NCBI GenBank assembly: GCA_025602905.1
Contig: JAHLKI010000006.1
Location: 868,001 to 932,000 of the forward strand
DNA: 64,000 nt
Source: Phlyctochytrium arcticum
Taxonomy: Eukaryota > Chytridiomycota > Chytridiomycetes > Chytridiales > Chytridiaceae
Reading direction: 5' to 3'
This document shows positions 47,186-58,236 of this stretch, piece after piece. The notes beneath the pieces are model-generated. The model was given only the letters and a program-made list of their open reading frames with translations. It searched no databases and had not been told where the DNA came from. Position numbers and translations under genes: made by a program. Within the stretch, counting starts at the first letter, position 1. The number at the start of each line of letters is the position of its first letter.

Positions 47186-48105
47186 CTAAATCAAAACTTG
47201 GGAGTGGTGCATCTTTCGTCGTGAGCGGCGGATCTTGTTCAGGCCAATCAAACCGATTGCGCCGACCACAACTACAACCGCGATCGCAATACCGGCCTTG
47301 GCGCCGCTAGAGAGGCCACTGTCCTCAATGATGCCCGCTGGCTTGGTGGATGTGGTGCCGGGGAGTGCTTCCAGCCAGCAGTCAGTGGCACCGGCGGCAA
47401 TAGCAGAGTCTGTACAGGCAGACAAAAGGCAGAGCCCACCGTGAGATGATTCGTAAGCCTCGCAGGTCTTGTTGAGGGCGCTGTCGGGAATGGGGCTGTT
47501 GCTGTTGCAAAACATGGTAAAGACATTGTCCACGGCGGCAACGAAAAGAGGGTCTACAGCGGTACACTGAGACCGATCGGTGGGAACACACAGGTCCAGG
47601 CTGCCGTGCTTGACACATCCGGTGCCGGGAGTCTTGCAGTCAGAGTCGCTCTTGCAGCCATGGTGCAGGCGATTTGCCTCGGGAACCGTGGGGGCGGCGG
47701 TGGCTCCTGAGGGAAGTTGTTCGAGCCAGCAGTCTGTGGATCCGGAAGCTTGCTGAGCGGCGGAGCAAGCAGGCAAGAGGCAAACTCCAGAATGCGTGGT
47801 TTCAAAAGAAGCGCAAGGAAGACTGGCGGAGATGGAAGCGGGGGGCACCGTGCGGACGGCCTTCTCGTCGCAAAACAACGTGTATACTGAATGTGCGCAG
47901 CAGATGAGCATGTTACATTGCCGATGTGTGATGTTACCCGAAACTTACCATTATTGATGGGGGCGACAAACAAGGGATCCACCTTGGTACAGCCAGAGAG
48001 ATCAGACGGAATGCAGAGATTCAAGGCTCCGTGCTTTCCACATGTTGTGCCAGCCAAGCAATCCTGGGCGGTTGTGGTGGTGTTGCACTGTCGGTGGGCA
48101 GACAT
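47186..48105 (-). CDS. Duplicated Cys-rich single-pass membrane protein
   Basis: Two exons (48105-47949, 47886-47186) give 285 residues. Not a family I recognise. The protein is a tandem duplication of a Cys-rich unit of about 115 residues: C..D...GT.C.KHG.L.LC.P.D.S.CT.VDPLFVA...NV.T.FC, then GVCLLPACS or GLCLLSACT, then TDCWLEQLP or TDCWLEALP. A Gly/Val-rich transmembrane helix (GIAIAVVVVVGAIGLIGL, about 253-270) follows, and then a basic tail RRSRRK. The cysteines should form disulfides outside the cell or in the lumen. However, the N-terminus (MSAHRQCNTTTTAQDC) shows no signal peptide, so the true start may lie in an upstream exon that I cannot see. It could be a surface or adhesion protein; this is inference. 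Confidence 0.7.
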
Positions 48106-48731
48106 GGTGGTGGTCGTCGTGGTCTTGGTGAGGGGGGGAAAAGGCCGCTTGAGATGAGGATGGGGGAGTGGGTGGTGAAAGGTCTGCTGCCGGCCCACTC
48201 TGGCCTGTATTTATACCAATTTTTCGCCCGCCAGGCCCTCCCACTTCAGACCCGCCCGGCCCGCCGATGTCCTCTCCTTCATCCGGGGCGGCTCCAGATT
48301 CCAGAAGGAATGTTCACCTTGCAAGCGACGTCCCGCTTCCGGACGGACCTGGTCCGATGCTGCGCAATGCTGTATTGTCGGAGAGACGCGCGACTAAGCC
48401 ACTGTGTTTACGGAAGGAAGCGCTGGTCCCGCCGGAAGAAGAGCGTTGATTTAGGTTTTAGAGTTAACGGAAATAACGACGGGCCATGACTGAGGTTGAT
48501 TCAAGGTTAATCCTCCTTCCGGGAAGCAAGGCCTTATCGCCCGGTTGCCCAGAATGAAATAGCAGCTCGTGCAAAAGGATTGAGGGGGAAATCCCGATGT
48601 ACTCGAGTAGCTCCGGTGGAACACATTTCAGGAGATGTCTCGATTAGCCCGCTTCCGACAGAAGTGCACACAAGAAATCCACATGCTACATAATATACAA
48701 CCTAAACCGTCAATCTACACTATATACAGTC
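48106..48731. other. Intergenic, no gene seen
   Basis: It lies upstream of the Cys-rich membrane protein gene and downstream of the C2H2 factor gene, both on the minus strand. A ...TTTATACC... box near 48210 could be its TATA element. No other feature is recognised. Confidence 0.45.
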
Positions 48732-51450
48732 TTACGGTCCCGGTGAATACATGAATGTGCTGCCGTCGCGATACGAACCAGGATGCAAAGATGACAGATA
48801 CGTCGGGGCAGAGAATGCCAAAGATGCGGCGCCAACGGACGACGACGACGACGGTCCGGAAAGCATCATTTTGTGTTGATTGGCGTGCGAGACGGGTGAT
48901 ATATAGACGAGGGAATCTGCAGACATGAGTGGATCAAGTGGCTGATGTGGCTGATGTTGCTGCGGGTGATGAAGGGAATATTGGGTCAGCTGCTGCTGCT
49001 GCTGCTGCTGCGAGGGGTGTGCGTGAAGAATCTGTAGGGGCAGATGTTGTGGATAAGCCATTTGACCACCATGGGGAGCGCCGGCGGGGATGACATGAAC
49101 CGTAGACTGGGGATGGACCTGTTGTGGAGGGGTATTGGCAGTAGGCAAGAACGAGGCATTATTCGCGACGTGTGGGCCATGACCAAATTGAGGCGGATAC
49201 ACAATGTAAGCAACACTGCCCGGTGACTGGAATGCCTGCTGCTGCTGCTGTTGTTGTTGATGTGACGGGTGGGCTTGGTTGTGAAGGTGTAATTGCTGGT
49301 GATGGGAAGGATGTGGGGCCAGATAGGAGGAAAAGGCTTGATGCCCGGGTAACGGCGCGAGGGTATGGTACACTGCTTGAGGGTAGGGTGACGGCGCTGG
49401 GTATGCCTGGTGTTGCTGTACTGGCGGGAAATGTGATTGAAGATTGTGATTTTGTTCCTGTTGTTGTTGGTGCTGCTGCTGCTGGTGTGGATGATGTTGC
49501 TGTGCTGGTTGAGGGCGAATCATGCCGAGTGGAACAATCAAAGGCTGCATGTAAGACGGTCGCGAATGCAGAGGTCCGCTGGATGGAGCTCCGGCGTAAA
49601 GGATCGTTTGGGAGTTTGCGGGCAATGTGTTCTGGTACTCATCAGGGGAATTAGCGACGACAATGAAACCCGTTGGCTCACTTGACTCCTGCATCTGGGA
49701 ACCACATCCCATCACATATGGTGGTGAAGGACCGATCCCTTGGTATTGCGAAATAGGTAACAACGCGATTGGCGTCGACATCTGTGAGTCGTTACGTGCG
49801 GCCATATCGCCGTTTGAGAGAGCCACGGAGACGGTGGGCTCCTCTTTCGGAACGACGGGCACTGAACGAGCAGGAGCAGAAGATTCAGTATCGGGATGGT
49901 TTTTTGTTTTGGTAGACTGACAGCAACAGGTAGAATGATGGGCATCGGGCCCCAGAGTTCGCAAAGCATTTGTAGCTTCAGGACTTTGCTGTGATTTTGT
50001 AATTGGCGTTTGGTTTTTAAAATTTGTTTTCGGGACTGGTTCAACTGATTCAGTACTTCTACCAGGGATTGATCCAGTGCTGCGTCGTCTAGTCTCTTGT
50101 ACATTCGTGCCGCCCGCTTCCGCTGTGTTAACAGACGTCCCCAGCGCAATACTAGTTCTATCTTCCAAATCTATGCTTTGGTCCCGAGCGGCAATCTCAC
50201 GCGCAAAGAGCAAATTCCCTTGTCGTGGCCTCTTTGGAGTGGGTGTACCTTCAATGTCATTTTGCGGTGAGTCGTCATCAGCACCTTGTACCAGACATTG
50301 GGCATGTTTGCGTTTCCTCGCGGCCGGCACTGGGGTTTCTGGGGGGCGATTCTGGTCCACTGTTTCGCGGGGTTCCTCATGCACCGAGGTCCTGGTTGAG
50401 GCCTGATCCGGGGTCAGAATACCAACATCCAGATCCACCAGCCCTCCCACCATTCTTTCCACCTCCCTTTCCAGATCTCTCATGACTTGGTCCGCCTCAA
50501 AATTACCAGTGACTGGGTCACCCTTGTCGGATAGGGGCCTGGGCGATGCACAGGGAGCCGGTGACTGGCCATCCATAGCCCAGCCGTCTAGATCCCCGGT
50601 TGTCGAGAAAGATATCTCGCTAAAATCACTTGACGTCGACCAGCGCTCGGGGCCGGGAGAAGATTGTTGAGACATGGGAGATAGTGGACCCGCTCCATGT
50701 TTTATACTTGATAAGCAATTGCGAGTGGAATGTCGTTGCGAGGCAGGGTTTGCATGAGTGGGTGTTCTGGGAGCCGCCGGCCTCGATTTTCTCTTTGGCG
50801 GCGCTTTAGGTGATGGTGACGCCGCTTCACTGGCCGATGCAAGGACCTTTGTGCGATGGAGGTCGATATGCTGCCGTAGATTATCCTTTCGAGTAAAGCG
50901 CTGCGCGCAATCCGGCCAATCACACTGATATGGCTTTTCTCCCGCGTGGATCCGTTCATGCCGTACCAAGTGGCCCCTAAATTCCAAGTCAGAGGAAGTT
51001 CCTTGAATGTGAAACTCGCAAGTTCACGACTTACTTGGTTTTAAAAGATTTGCCACATTCTGGCACCGAGCAGAAAAGCATTCGATGCTGTTCCATCTTC
51101 CCATCGTCCGTGAAAGAGTGTGCATGCCACATAATGTTGCCTATATTGACTGGGCGTTTGGAAGGCTGACATGACGGACTGGCTACTTGCGCTTGTGAAG
51201 CAGTGTTACGATTTGCAGGTGTGGCAGCAGGTGTGATTGGAGTAACAAAGGTAGCGGACGCTTGAGGCGTTGATGCCGTGCATGTGGGCGGTCCAATGCG
51301 ACGACTTTTCCGACCGCTCAGTGATGAATCAGGTCCGGGAGTTACAATCAAGGAAGGGTTTGAATATATGTTGTCCAATGTAGAAGCATTGGCCACAGGC
51401 GTCGTAGGGGTCTTAGTTGATTCGGCCACTTTAACGGTTCGCCGTGCCAT
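48732..51450 (-). CDS. C2H2 zinc-finger transcription factor with polyQ region
   Basis: Two exons (51450-51035, 50976-48732) give 886 residues. The intron splits finger 1 and the join restores it: CSVPECGKSFKTK then GHLVRHERIH, followed by finger 2, CDWPDCAQRFTRKDNLRQHIDLH. The GEKPYQ linker between them is the standard DNA-binding linker. The C-terminal 600 residues are Ser/Pro-rich, then Gln/His-rich with several CAG/CTG-encoded Q runs (about residues 590-815), likely a transactivation region. Two fingers with X4 cysteine spacing are common in fungal regulators of stress or carbon response, but the target cannot be named. The N-terminal 100 residues are Thr/Pro/Ala-rich. Confidence 0.88.
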
Positions 51451-52395
51451 TCAGTACCCAATGGCTTCGTCAGCTACAATCTTGAATCCGAAGAAAACCT
51501 GAATACAAAAAGTCGCAGTGGTTAGCCAAACTCCTTGTTGCAAACACCATATCTAGGTTGAAATCCTCAGGCAAATGAGAGTGATCACTAGCATCAGTGC
51601 TACAACGACATCATCTCTTGATGTTTTTCCCTGAGGAACCCGCAAGGAGAACAGGGCAAAGGAATATGCTTTTACGCGCAAAAAAAAACTTACCAATTAT
51701 CGCTAGATCTCTCAATGCGTCTCCTTTCTCTATCGCCAAACAATCCCATATATCTTCTGATTCACCTTTCCAAAAAAAAATGTTGGGAAAAGATGCCCCA
51801 ATTGGCTCTCCCAAATTGTCTATCTACGATTTCACGGTTGGCACAGATCGTTTCATATATGAGCAACTACCACCGACAGGATATGTGTGGCCAGTGTCGT
51901 GTATAGTAGAGTTCTGCTCCTTGCTCCCAGTAATCTCCAACTTGAACCGTAAATTAGAGCCCTGCGCTTTGAACAACCCCTCGGAGAGTTGGAAAGTGTG
52001 AAATTTGAATTTTGACCCTGTCGGCAAGGCCTGCGCCACCGCCGGTTGGAACGTGAGCTGGCTTCATGTGGTGCGAGTGTGGATGGAGGGTTTCGAGCCT
52101 TTTTTTTCTCAAAAAATGCTTTTCGGCTGGAAAGGTTGCAGGGTGGATGGGAAGCGCGGGACGCGTTCGAAGGCATACGTAAGCTATGCCGACGCGTGGG
52201 AATTGCCAAAACGCGTCGACGCGTCAAGGCCAGAAATTCGGGAAATGTTTGATGCCCGCTAACCGACCTTGAAGACGCAGAGTTACGAATGTTTCTCTAC
52301 CGAATAAAATACACGTGATAAAAGGACAAGTTTGAACCAGTCGATCCATGTTAGTATCAGAAAAGATTCGAGAGCTTGAGGAAATGGTATCCTTG
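51451..52395. other. Intergenic, no gene seen
   Basis: A region of 945 bases between two minus-strand genes. It holds the promoter of the C2H2 gene and the 3' flank of the acetyl-CoA transporter gene. Short frames on both strands lack motifs. A direct motif GACGCG/ACGCGT recurs near 52160-52225. Confidence 0.45.
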
Positions 52396-54802
52396 CTACC
52401 GGTTGCCACCTCCCCGCCGCTTCAGGGGGGTAGCTCCATCATTGACAACAGACTCAAATTCATCCCGCTCAACCCCTGTTCCCTCCCGTGACTCTGCTCC
52501 CAACAGATTCTCACTCTCTGCATGGTCTGATGTGCCGCTCCGCGCTTTCTTTGTCTTTTGCAGTCTCCAGGCTTTGTCCGGCAAATCTTGGAGCCACAAT
52601 ACTTGCGGGCGGATGATAAAGAGACACGTAAAGAGACCAAGCACGACTGAGATGATGCCGACAAAGTAAAACCCATCGCGCGCGACAATGCACTGCCCAC
52701 CCAAGTCATCTATGCAATGCGTCTTTTGCGGATCCGTAATACACGGAATGCGCGTAGTCGAGGGATTTTTGGTAATTGTGCCGTTCCCTGTTGTGTCGCA
52801 ATATGAGTCGGTAAAGTAGTCCACTGCTTCAAGTACAAAGAAGCGGGGCCATGTGCCTCCCAGATTGGAGAGCGTGTTTAGCAAGGTCATGTAGGTTCCA
52901 CCTGCAATTCTAAATCAGCCAGATATCCACCAGGCCCCACATTAAGACTTACCAATTACGGGATCGCTAATTCGGGTAAAGAAGCTGCCCATGCCGACAA
53001 ATTGTACAGTGCTGATATGCCAATGTCAAAAAAACCACAACCGGAATGCAAGCCATGAATGTCATACCTCATGAATGAATTCAACACAGTGGCCACCATG
53101 ACGCCCACAAAGTATCCGGTGGTTACTCCCTCACTCGGAAACCATGATACTAATAGCATGCCGACCACAGCAAAAAGCAACCGGCCATAGAATGCATATA
53201 ACCATGGTTGAAGAGGATTTTTTCCCGAACTCCACTTCGCGGCATAGTATCCAAAAACGATTTGAAACGGGAAATCGATAAGGACAGAGACGGCCATATC
53301 CTCTTTTTTGAGTCCCTTGTCAAGTAGTTTTAACGGTGTTACCGATTCATTAGCGATGAATCCAATCTTGGCAATCAAGAGGACAAAGATGAATCGCTTC
53401 ATGTGAGACATGCGACAAACACTTGCAATGTTGCGATAGACCTACGATAAATCAGCAACAAACAAAGAAAGATTTGGCTCCGCCAAGCGAGTCCTACCGT
53501 TTGTACATCCTCCACCTCCTCGGTCAGATCCTCGGTTTCGGTCTTGACAAAAATGAGCCATGCGTTGCACAGCAAGAACATGGCACCCCAAAATTGCATA
53601 TAAGTGCCAAGAGGCACAAGCCCTTCCTCCATAGGAATGCTTCGCAGAAACTTGTTGCAAAACTCCGGGGAATTGAGAGCCAAAAAAATTGTGAAGGATA
53701 GGAAGTACCCAGTGTTGAGACCAATCGTTTGGGCAGTGGATGCAAAATGCTTCGGATGTTCAACGTCAAATACCCGCAACAAGTGAAATCAAAGTTGAAA
53801 GAAGAACAGCTTACCTTATTCTCATCGCGGAGGAGGGTCAGCGCCCATCCGTCCACAGCAATGTCCTGCGTTGCACAGAAGAAAACCAGCGCTGTGAGTA
53901 GCACTGCTAAATATGTTACCGGGAGTGTTTCCTGCGGTCCAAACTTAACACAGGCTCTGATGTCTCCAACGCTTCCGTGTTTACCTCTTTAAATATTGTG
54001 TCTATGCGTGAGCCTAGAACAAATAGCATGATGCCAGTTATGGCCTGGATAGGAACGATCCATGACTTGCGTCGTCCGATTGCCTTGAAAAAGTAAGTGT
54101 CTACTATAGGTGACCAGAGTAGCTGCAATAGGTAAGATGGTACGCGTAAGTGATCGAATTGCCCATTCATGGCTGACGCGCACATACCTTGAGGGAGTAT
54201 GGGTACTGGGAAAGTGAAATGAGGGCAATTTCAGAATAACTGAGGCGTGATTTAAGCAGAAATGGTATTGCTCCAAAGGTCAGACCCAATGGTACGCCCT
54301 GTAGGAGATCTGTTCGCATCGAATGTGAGCAAAAGATGCCATAAACAGCATTATGGATCACATTCTCACATAATATAACAAGCAAGGCAACATTCCCAGA
54401 GTCCTTCCATAATGGATTTGGTTCTGTTGAGGGTCCTCGAATGGACGGTAGTGATTTGCGACGCTCGCTGCCTGGGTCCATCCCACTCTCCCCAAAACCC
54501 TCGGTGGGTATCAGTTTGCCCATTTCGATTACAATTGAGCCGGACAAGGCCTCTATATGATTTGCACTACGCGGTGTTTTGCTACCGCCGTCTATGAGGG
54601 GCGAATGGGTTTCGGGGGAAGGAATGTGGATGGAAAGATTCGCAGGTTTCGAATGAGGACGAGAAGACTCGGGCACAGAAGCTTGAAATTGTTCGGGAGG
54701 AGCCTGATCTGCCAGTGTTGTGCGTTGAGATCTCAATGGCTCCCAAGGCTCCGCTTCCTTCGAATTTGAAAGTTCCAAACAGCGGCCAATGGCGAATGAC
54801 AA
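52396..54802 (-). CDS. Acetyl-CoA transporter (SLC33A1/AT-1 type)
   Basis: The minus-strand gene has at least seven exons, starting MSFAIGRCLELSNSKEAEPW at 54802 and ending GATPLKRRGGGNR at 52396. After a Ser/Pro-rich cytosolic N-terminus, the major-facilitator-type body follows with GVPLGLTFGAIPFLLKSRLSY then SEIALISLSQYPYSLK, LLWSPIVDTYF, GRRKSWIVP, FFCATQDIAVDGWALTLL and QTIGLNTGYFLSF. These are hallmark segments of the ER acetyl-CoA transporter family. A lumenal Cys-containing loop near the end includes CITDPQKTHCIDDLGGQC. The protein should import acetyl-CoA into the ER/Golgi lumen for acetylation of proteins or glycans. The start is the first Met that leads into the conserved body; shorter starts are possible. 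Confidence 0.9.
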
Positions 54803-54955
54803 CGCGACCGCTCACTTTTAGCACCATGACTACGCCGTTGAGATGTGGCGTGGTCTCTGCGGCAAATCCCGGCTGGCTTCAAATCTTCCACCAGCACAAA
54901 ATCGTTTGCTCCGACAGTCAGATTTGCACAACCACCACCAAATCACATCAACACA

Positions 54956-55290
54956 ATGGCCTTTGCCGCTTCTGCCGTCGCTCCCATTACCGGACGTTTC
55001 CGCAACCGAATCATTCGTGATTTGGTGCTGAGCATCACCGTTGGAACCATTGCAGCTACTTACTGGTGGAAGACCTCCCACGTCCCAAAGATGGAGGTTA
55101 GTTCAAAGTCTTCCTTCCTGTTGTTCTCACGGACTGGAGACTAATATCCTGACAGATGTACAAGAGCTATGACAAGCGTGTCCGTGAGGAGCTTATCAAG
55201 GAACACGGCGCTTGGGCTATTGGCCCTGGCCAGCAAGAGCGTCTCGAGGCCCGTCGAGGAGAGCCCACCCCCAACAAGACTGTCGAATAA
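54956..55290 (+). CDS. COX9: Cytochrome c oxidase small subunit (yeast Cox9/VIIa-like)
   Basis: Two exons (54956-55096, 55156-55290) give 91 residues. The pattern VAPITGRFRNRIIRDLVLSI, followed by VGTIAATYWW, matches yeast Cox9 (APITG..KRRVI.DIVLG, ASYWW): a short N-terminus, one transmembrane helix and a charged helical tail. It is an accessory single-pass subunit of complex IV in the mitochondrial inner membrane. The C-terminal tail (EHGAWAIGPGQQERLEARRG) is longer than in yeast. The 5' end overlaps no other gene. It is divergent from the acetyl-CoA transporter, about 150 bases apart. Confidence 0.88.
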
Positions 55291-56497
55291 ATTAGGTTTG
55301 TGTTGTTGCAGTACTTTGCAAAAGATTTGTATTAATTGTGGGATTTCAGGATGTATACCTCAACCCAAGCTCTTTCTAGCCATCATACCATATCGGAGAG
55401 TAAATAGTCCACCTACTGTTCAGAATAAATATCAAATTCATTTCCATCGCCGATTGCGCTTCTATGACCACGTTGTGCTCCAGTCTCTGTCTTTTCTTTG
55501 GAGTTTGCTTCGTGCCAATCTTCTTATTACTACTGGCGCTTAGAAGAGGAGTGAGTCCTTACCGACAGCGCCCACTCATACATACATCTCAAGCCAGTGC
55601 AGCTCAACGCTGCGCTGCAGTTGAGATCCCTAAGCTGTTCAGCATTGACTTTTCCCTGGCGCATCCAGTCACAATACTTGGTCGCAAGCTGTCTCATTTT
55701 GAAGGCGGTATTGGAGCATTTTGAACTCTGTGCACGTATGCCATCCAAGCAAAGGACACTTGATTGCCTTGCATAAGGTCAAATGACTAATAATGAAGCG
55801 TTCAAAAAAATTCCGGATGATTGCTGACGGAGAAGATCTGGCTGCATCATATCATTTGAAGAGTCGTTCATTTTTCCGCAGCTTGGATTCTCTGTGACGG
55901 GCGTACCAACAAACATCTGATCGTTCCAGCATACATGGGGTGTGATACCACTTGAAATGTCAAAATCCAGTGATGGCAGAATCAGAAGTCCTCTCGCTCT
56001 GAACTACTTTCCTAAAACGTTTTGTTTCGGTTGGATTATAACGCATTTGAGCAACTCGGTGGGGCTAACAAGGAGCCCGTCTACACGCATCGATGCCTTA
56101 CTTCTTTGCGATGATATTGACAGCCCATCGGTCGCATGGTTCCTCATAACAGGTCGCGCATACATTTCCATCCATCTCGACCTCAACACCGTCCTCGGCA
56201 CTGTATGTGCGTGGTGGCTCGCCAGATCAATCCACTCGGTCGTGCTCGTCGTAGAGTGCTCTGGAACACCACGATCTCGGTAGCGCAAGACCAGACTCCT
56301 CCAGATGCATCCGAGGAGTTGAAACGATCACTCATACCTCGCGTAACGTTCTCGTTTACAGCGAGCAGAGGTCGAAGAAAGTCAATATCTGCTGTCGCCT
56401 GTGAATCTGCTTGCCAAGCCACTCTGTCAGCAAAGATCCGCCGCAAAGCGCCGCAAATCAAAAATTCAACACTCGCAAACTATAAAATGGAGCCGGA
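55291..56497. other. Intergenic, no supported gene
   Basis: A region of 1.2 kb between two plus-strand genes. The frames at 55942-56283 (+) and 56183-56461 (-) overlap each other and show no motif or splice partner, so neither is called. A TATAAAA box at 56480-56486 lies just 5' of the next gene. Confidence 0.45.
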
Positions 56498-57022
56498 ATG
56501 AGCGTCAATACCTCTAAAACTGCACCTCCGCCGCCATACGAATCAGACCCCATTCTCTCTAGTACAGGGGACCCAAATGTATGTTATGCTGATTTTCCAA
56601 TTTCTGCCATGACATTAAACCTCGGTATATCATTTGCAGTCCCCAACATGCCCTGATGGGTCCCTGCACGCATGGTCAAAACCATACTATCCGTCATCTG
56701 CGTGGTGCATGGCGGCCTTCCTCTTTCCGTGAGTATATGCCTCTATACTTGTTGATCAGGTCATCCTACTGACATATCAACAAGATGCGGCATACTTTGC
56801 TGCTTGCGGATGAAAGAATCAAAATGTGAGCGGTGTAAAGCGGAAATAACAATAGGGGAGGGTGAAGAAGACCCGCAGAAACGAGCTGAGCGGGGTAAGT
56901 CGGCTTATATGTGCGAATGAAAGACCAAATTGCTTATGCGGTGTGCAATGCTAGAGCAAGCGTATCGGCTGGGTTTCGCGATAGGAGCGGTGGGACAGGT
57001 TATAAATGGTGGTCATAGTTGA
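56498..57022 (+). CDS. BRI3-like small Cys-rich membrane protein (four short exons)
   Basis: Four small exons (56498-56578, 56640-56728, 56785-56894, 56955-57022) join in one frame to 115 residues; none is long enough to stand out as an open frame. The order is a Pro-rich start with a PPPPYES motif (a potential WW-domain ligand), a CPDG segment, a hydrophobic stretch WCMAAFLFP, then CGILCCLRMKESKCERC, and a charged tail. Animal BRI3 (brain protein I3) has the same FPFGILCC...C..C arrangement, with palmitoylation-type cysteines followed by a CX2C site, and sits on lysosomal or endosomal membranes. Each intron is 55-61 nt with GT-AG ends. The name is by resemblance of about 25 residues; the gene structure is well supported. 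Confidence 0.72.
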
Positions 57023-57157
57023 GAGGGATCTATGTTCTGTAAAAATCGATATTATGTACATTATGTATGTGGGAGAAGGGGCCATGATGCAGATGTGAGG
57101 GGGCGAGGGGAATCGTGTTGTAGTGACTTTGAATAATAGAGTGGCATAAAGCTATCT

Positions 57158-58012
57158 CTAGCAGAAAACCTCCTTGACTACTCGTTTGTCGCGGATTTCT
57201 GAGTAGATGTCCTCGGCAGTCTGAACATATGGTTTTTGACGCTCTCGCAACCTGACTCGAATCCATTCCAAAGGATCCCGCTCGACTTTAGCGAAGGGCT
57301 TGTCTCGCTCCTGTAGCGTAATCTCCCAGAGGGTGGTGACGGGATGTGGTGTGGCACCATACCGTCCTCGACCTTTGATGAACTTCTTTTCCAGCTGTGT
57401 CTGAATGATTGCAGCATTTTGCTTCACATATACATCTGCTGAAGAATTGCAAAGTATGATGAGCTTATCGTACAAAAACGTCTAGGAATCTCGCGGAAAA
57501 TTACCGATATATGTCTTGCTGAGATCGAAACCTTCTTCCTTGGCCTTCACAATGGCATCCTTCAGTCCAGCTTCCATCTTTCGCGATATGGGTTTTCGTA
57601 ACCAGCGGATTTGCAAAAGCGCCTGGTCGATAGTCAATCCCTTGACTTGGTCGCATAGAGCAAGGAAACGGGTGTATTCGGTATGCAGAAAGTTTCGCTG
57701 GAAAGTAACAATTTTGTCACCACCATCGGCTCGAAGCCGCTCAATGAAAGCTTTCTGGGGATTTTTGATGCGTTTGAACGTGGACTGAGACGACTGTGGC
57801 GACTGTTCCGTTTCCAGTTGTGTGTCTTGCTTCAGGACGGCAGGATAGACTGCAGGTTGGTGCGCTTTCAGCGGGGTTTGGGGTGAGTGTAGACATCTTT
57901 TGAAAAGGGAGAGTCAGCACATGGCCACACAGTGAAGCGACCAAAGGCTGAATAGCTACCTTGCATTGGCTTGCCGAACGCATACCGTTCGAAATACTCC
58001 ACGACTGAACAT
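57158..58012 (-). CDS. MRPL22: Mitochondrial large-subunit ribosomal protein uL22m
   Basis: Three exons (58012-57960, 57896-57505, 57438-57158) give 241 residues. The start MFSRGVFRTVCVRQANARCL is a typical Arg-rich mitochondrial presequence, which decided the start. The uL22 fold follows: RRFLALCDQVKGLTIDQAL-type helix, QIRWLRKPISRKMEAGLKDA, a GFDLSKTYIADVYV strand and the beta-hairpin KGRGRYGATPHPVTTLWEITLQE. uL22 lines the peptide exit tunnel. A Gln/Thr/Ser-rich segment (about 35-65) links presequence and core. The gene is divergent from the SET-domain gene, about 220 bases apart. Confidence 0.87.
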
Positions 58013-58236
58013 GACTGGAGGATCTTGTAGCTAAACGTTGAGGTTTCAAAGGTCTTTTGACGATCCGCCAAAACCTCAACAACAAAAACATGACTAGGGT
58101 TATGGTAATCAGACCATTTGCGGTTATATAAGAATTTCGACCTCCGCCCAAAAATTCCCAAAACTTTTCCAAAATGCAAACCGGCCGTACATTCCAAAGC
58201 CAATAAGGCAGAGCGAACACTCAAGTATAGATCATT

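Noticed and set aside
55942..56461. Overlapping frames of 92-121 codons on both strands
   Set aside because: They overlap one another on opposite strands and show no conserved motif, signal peptide or splice partner.
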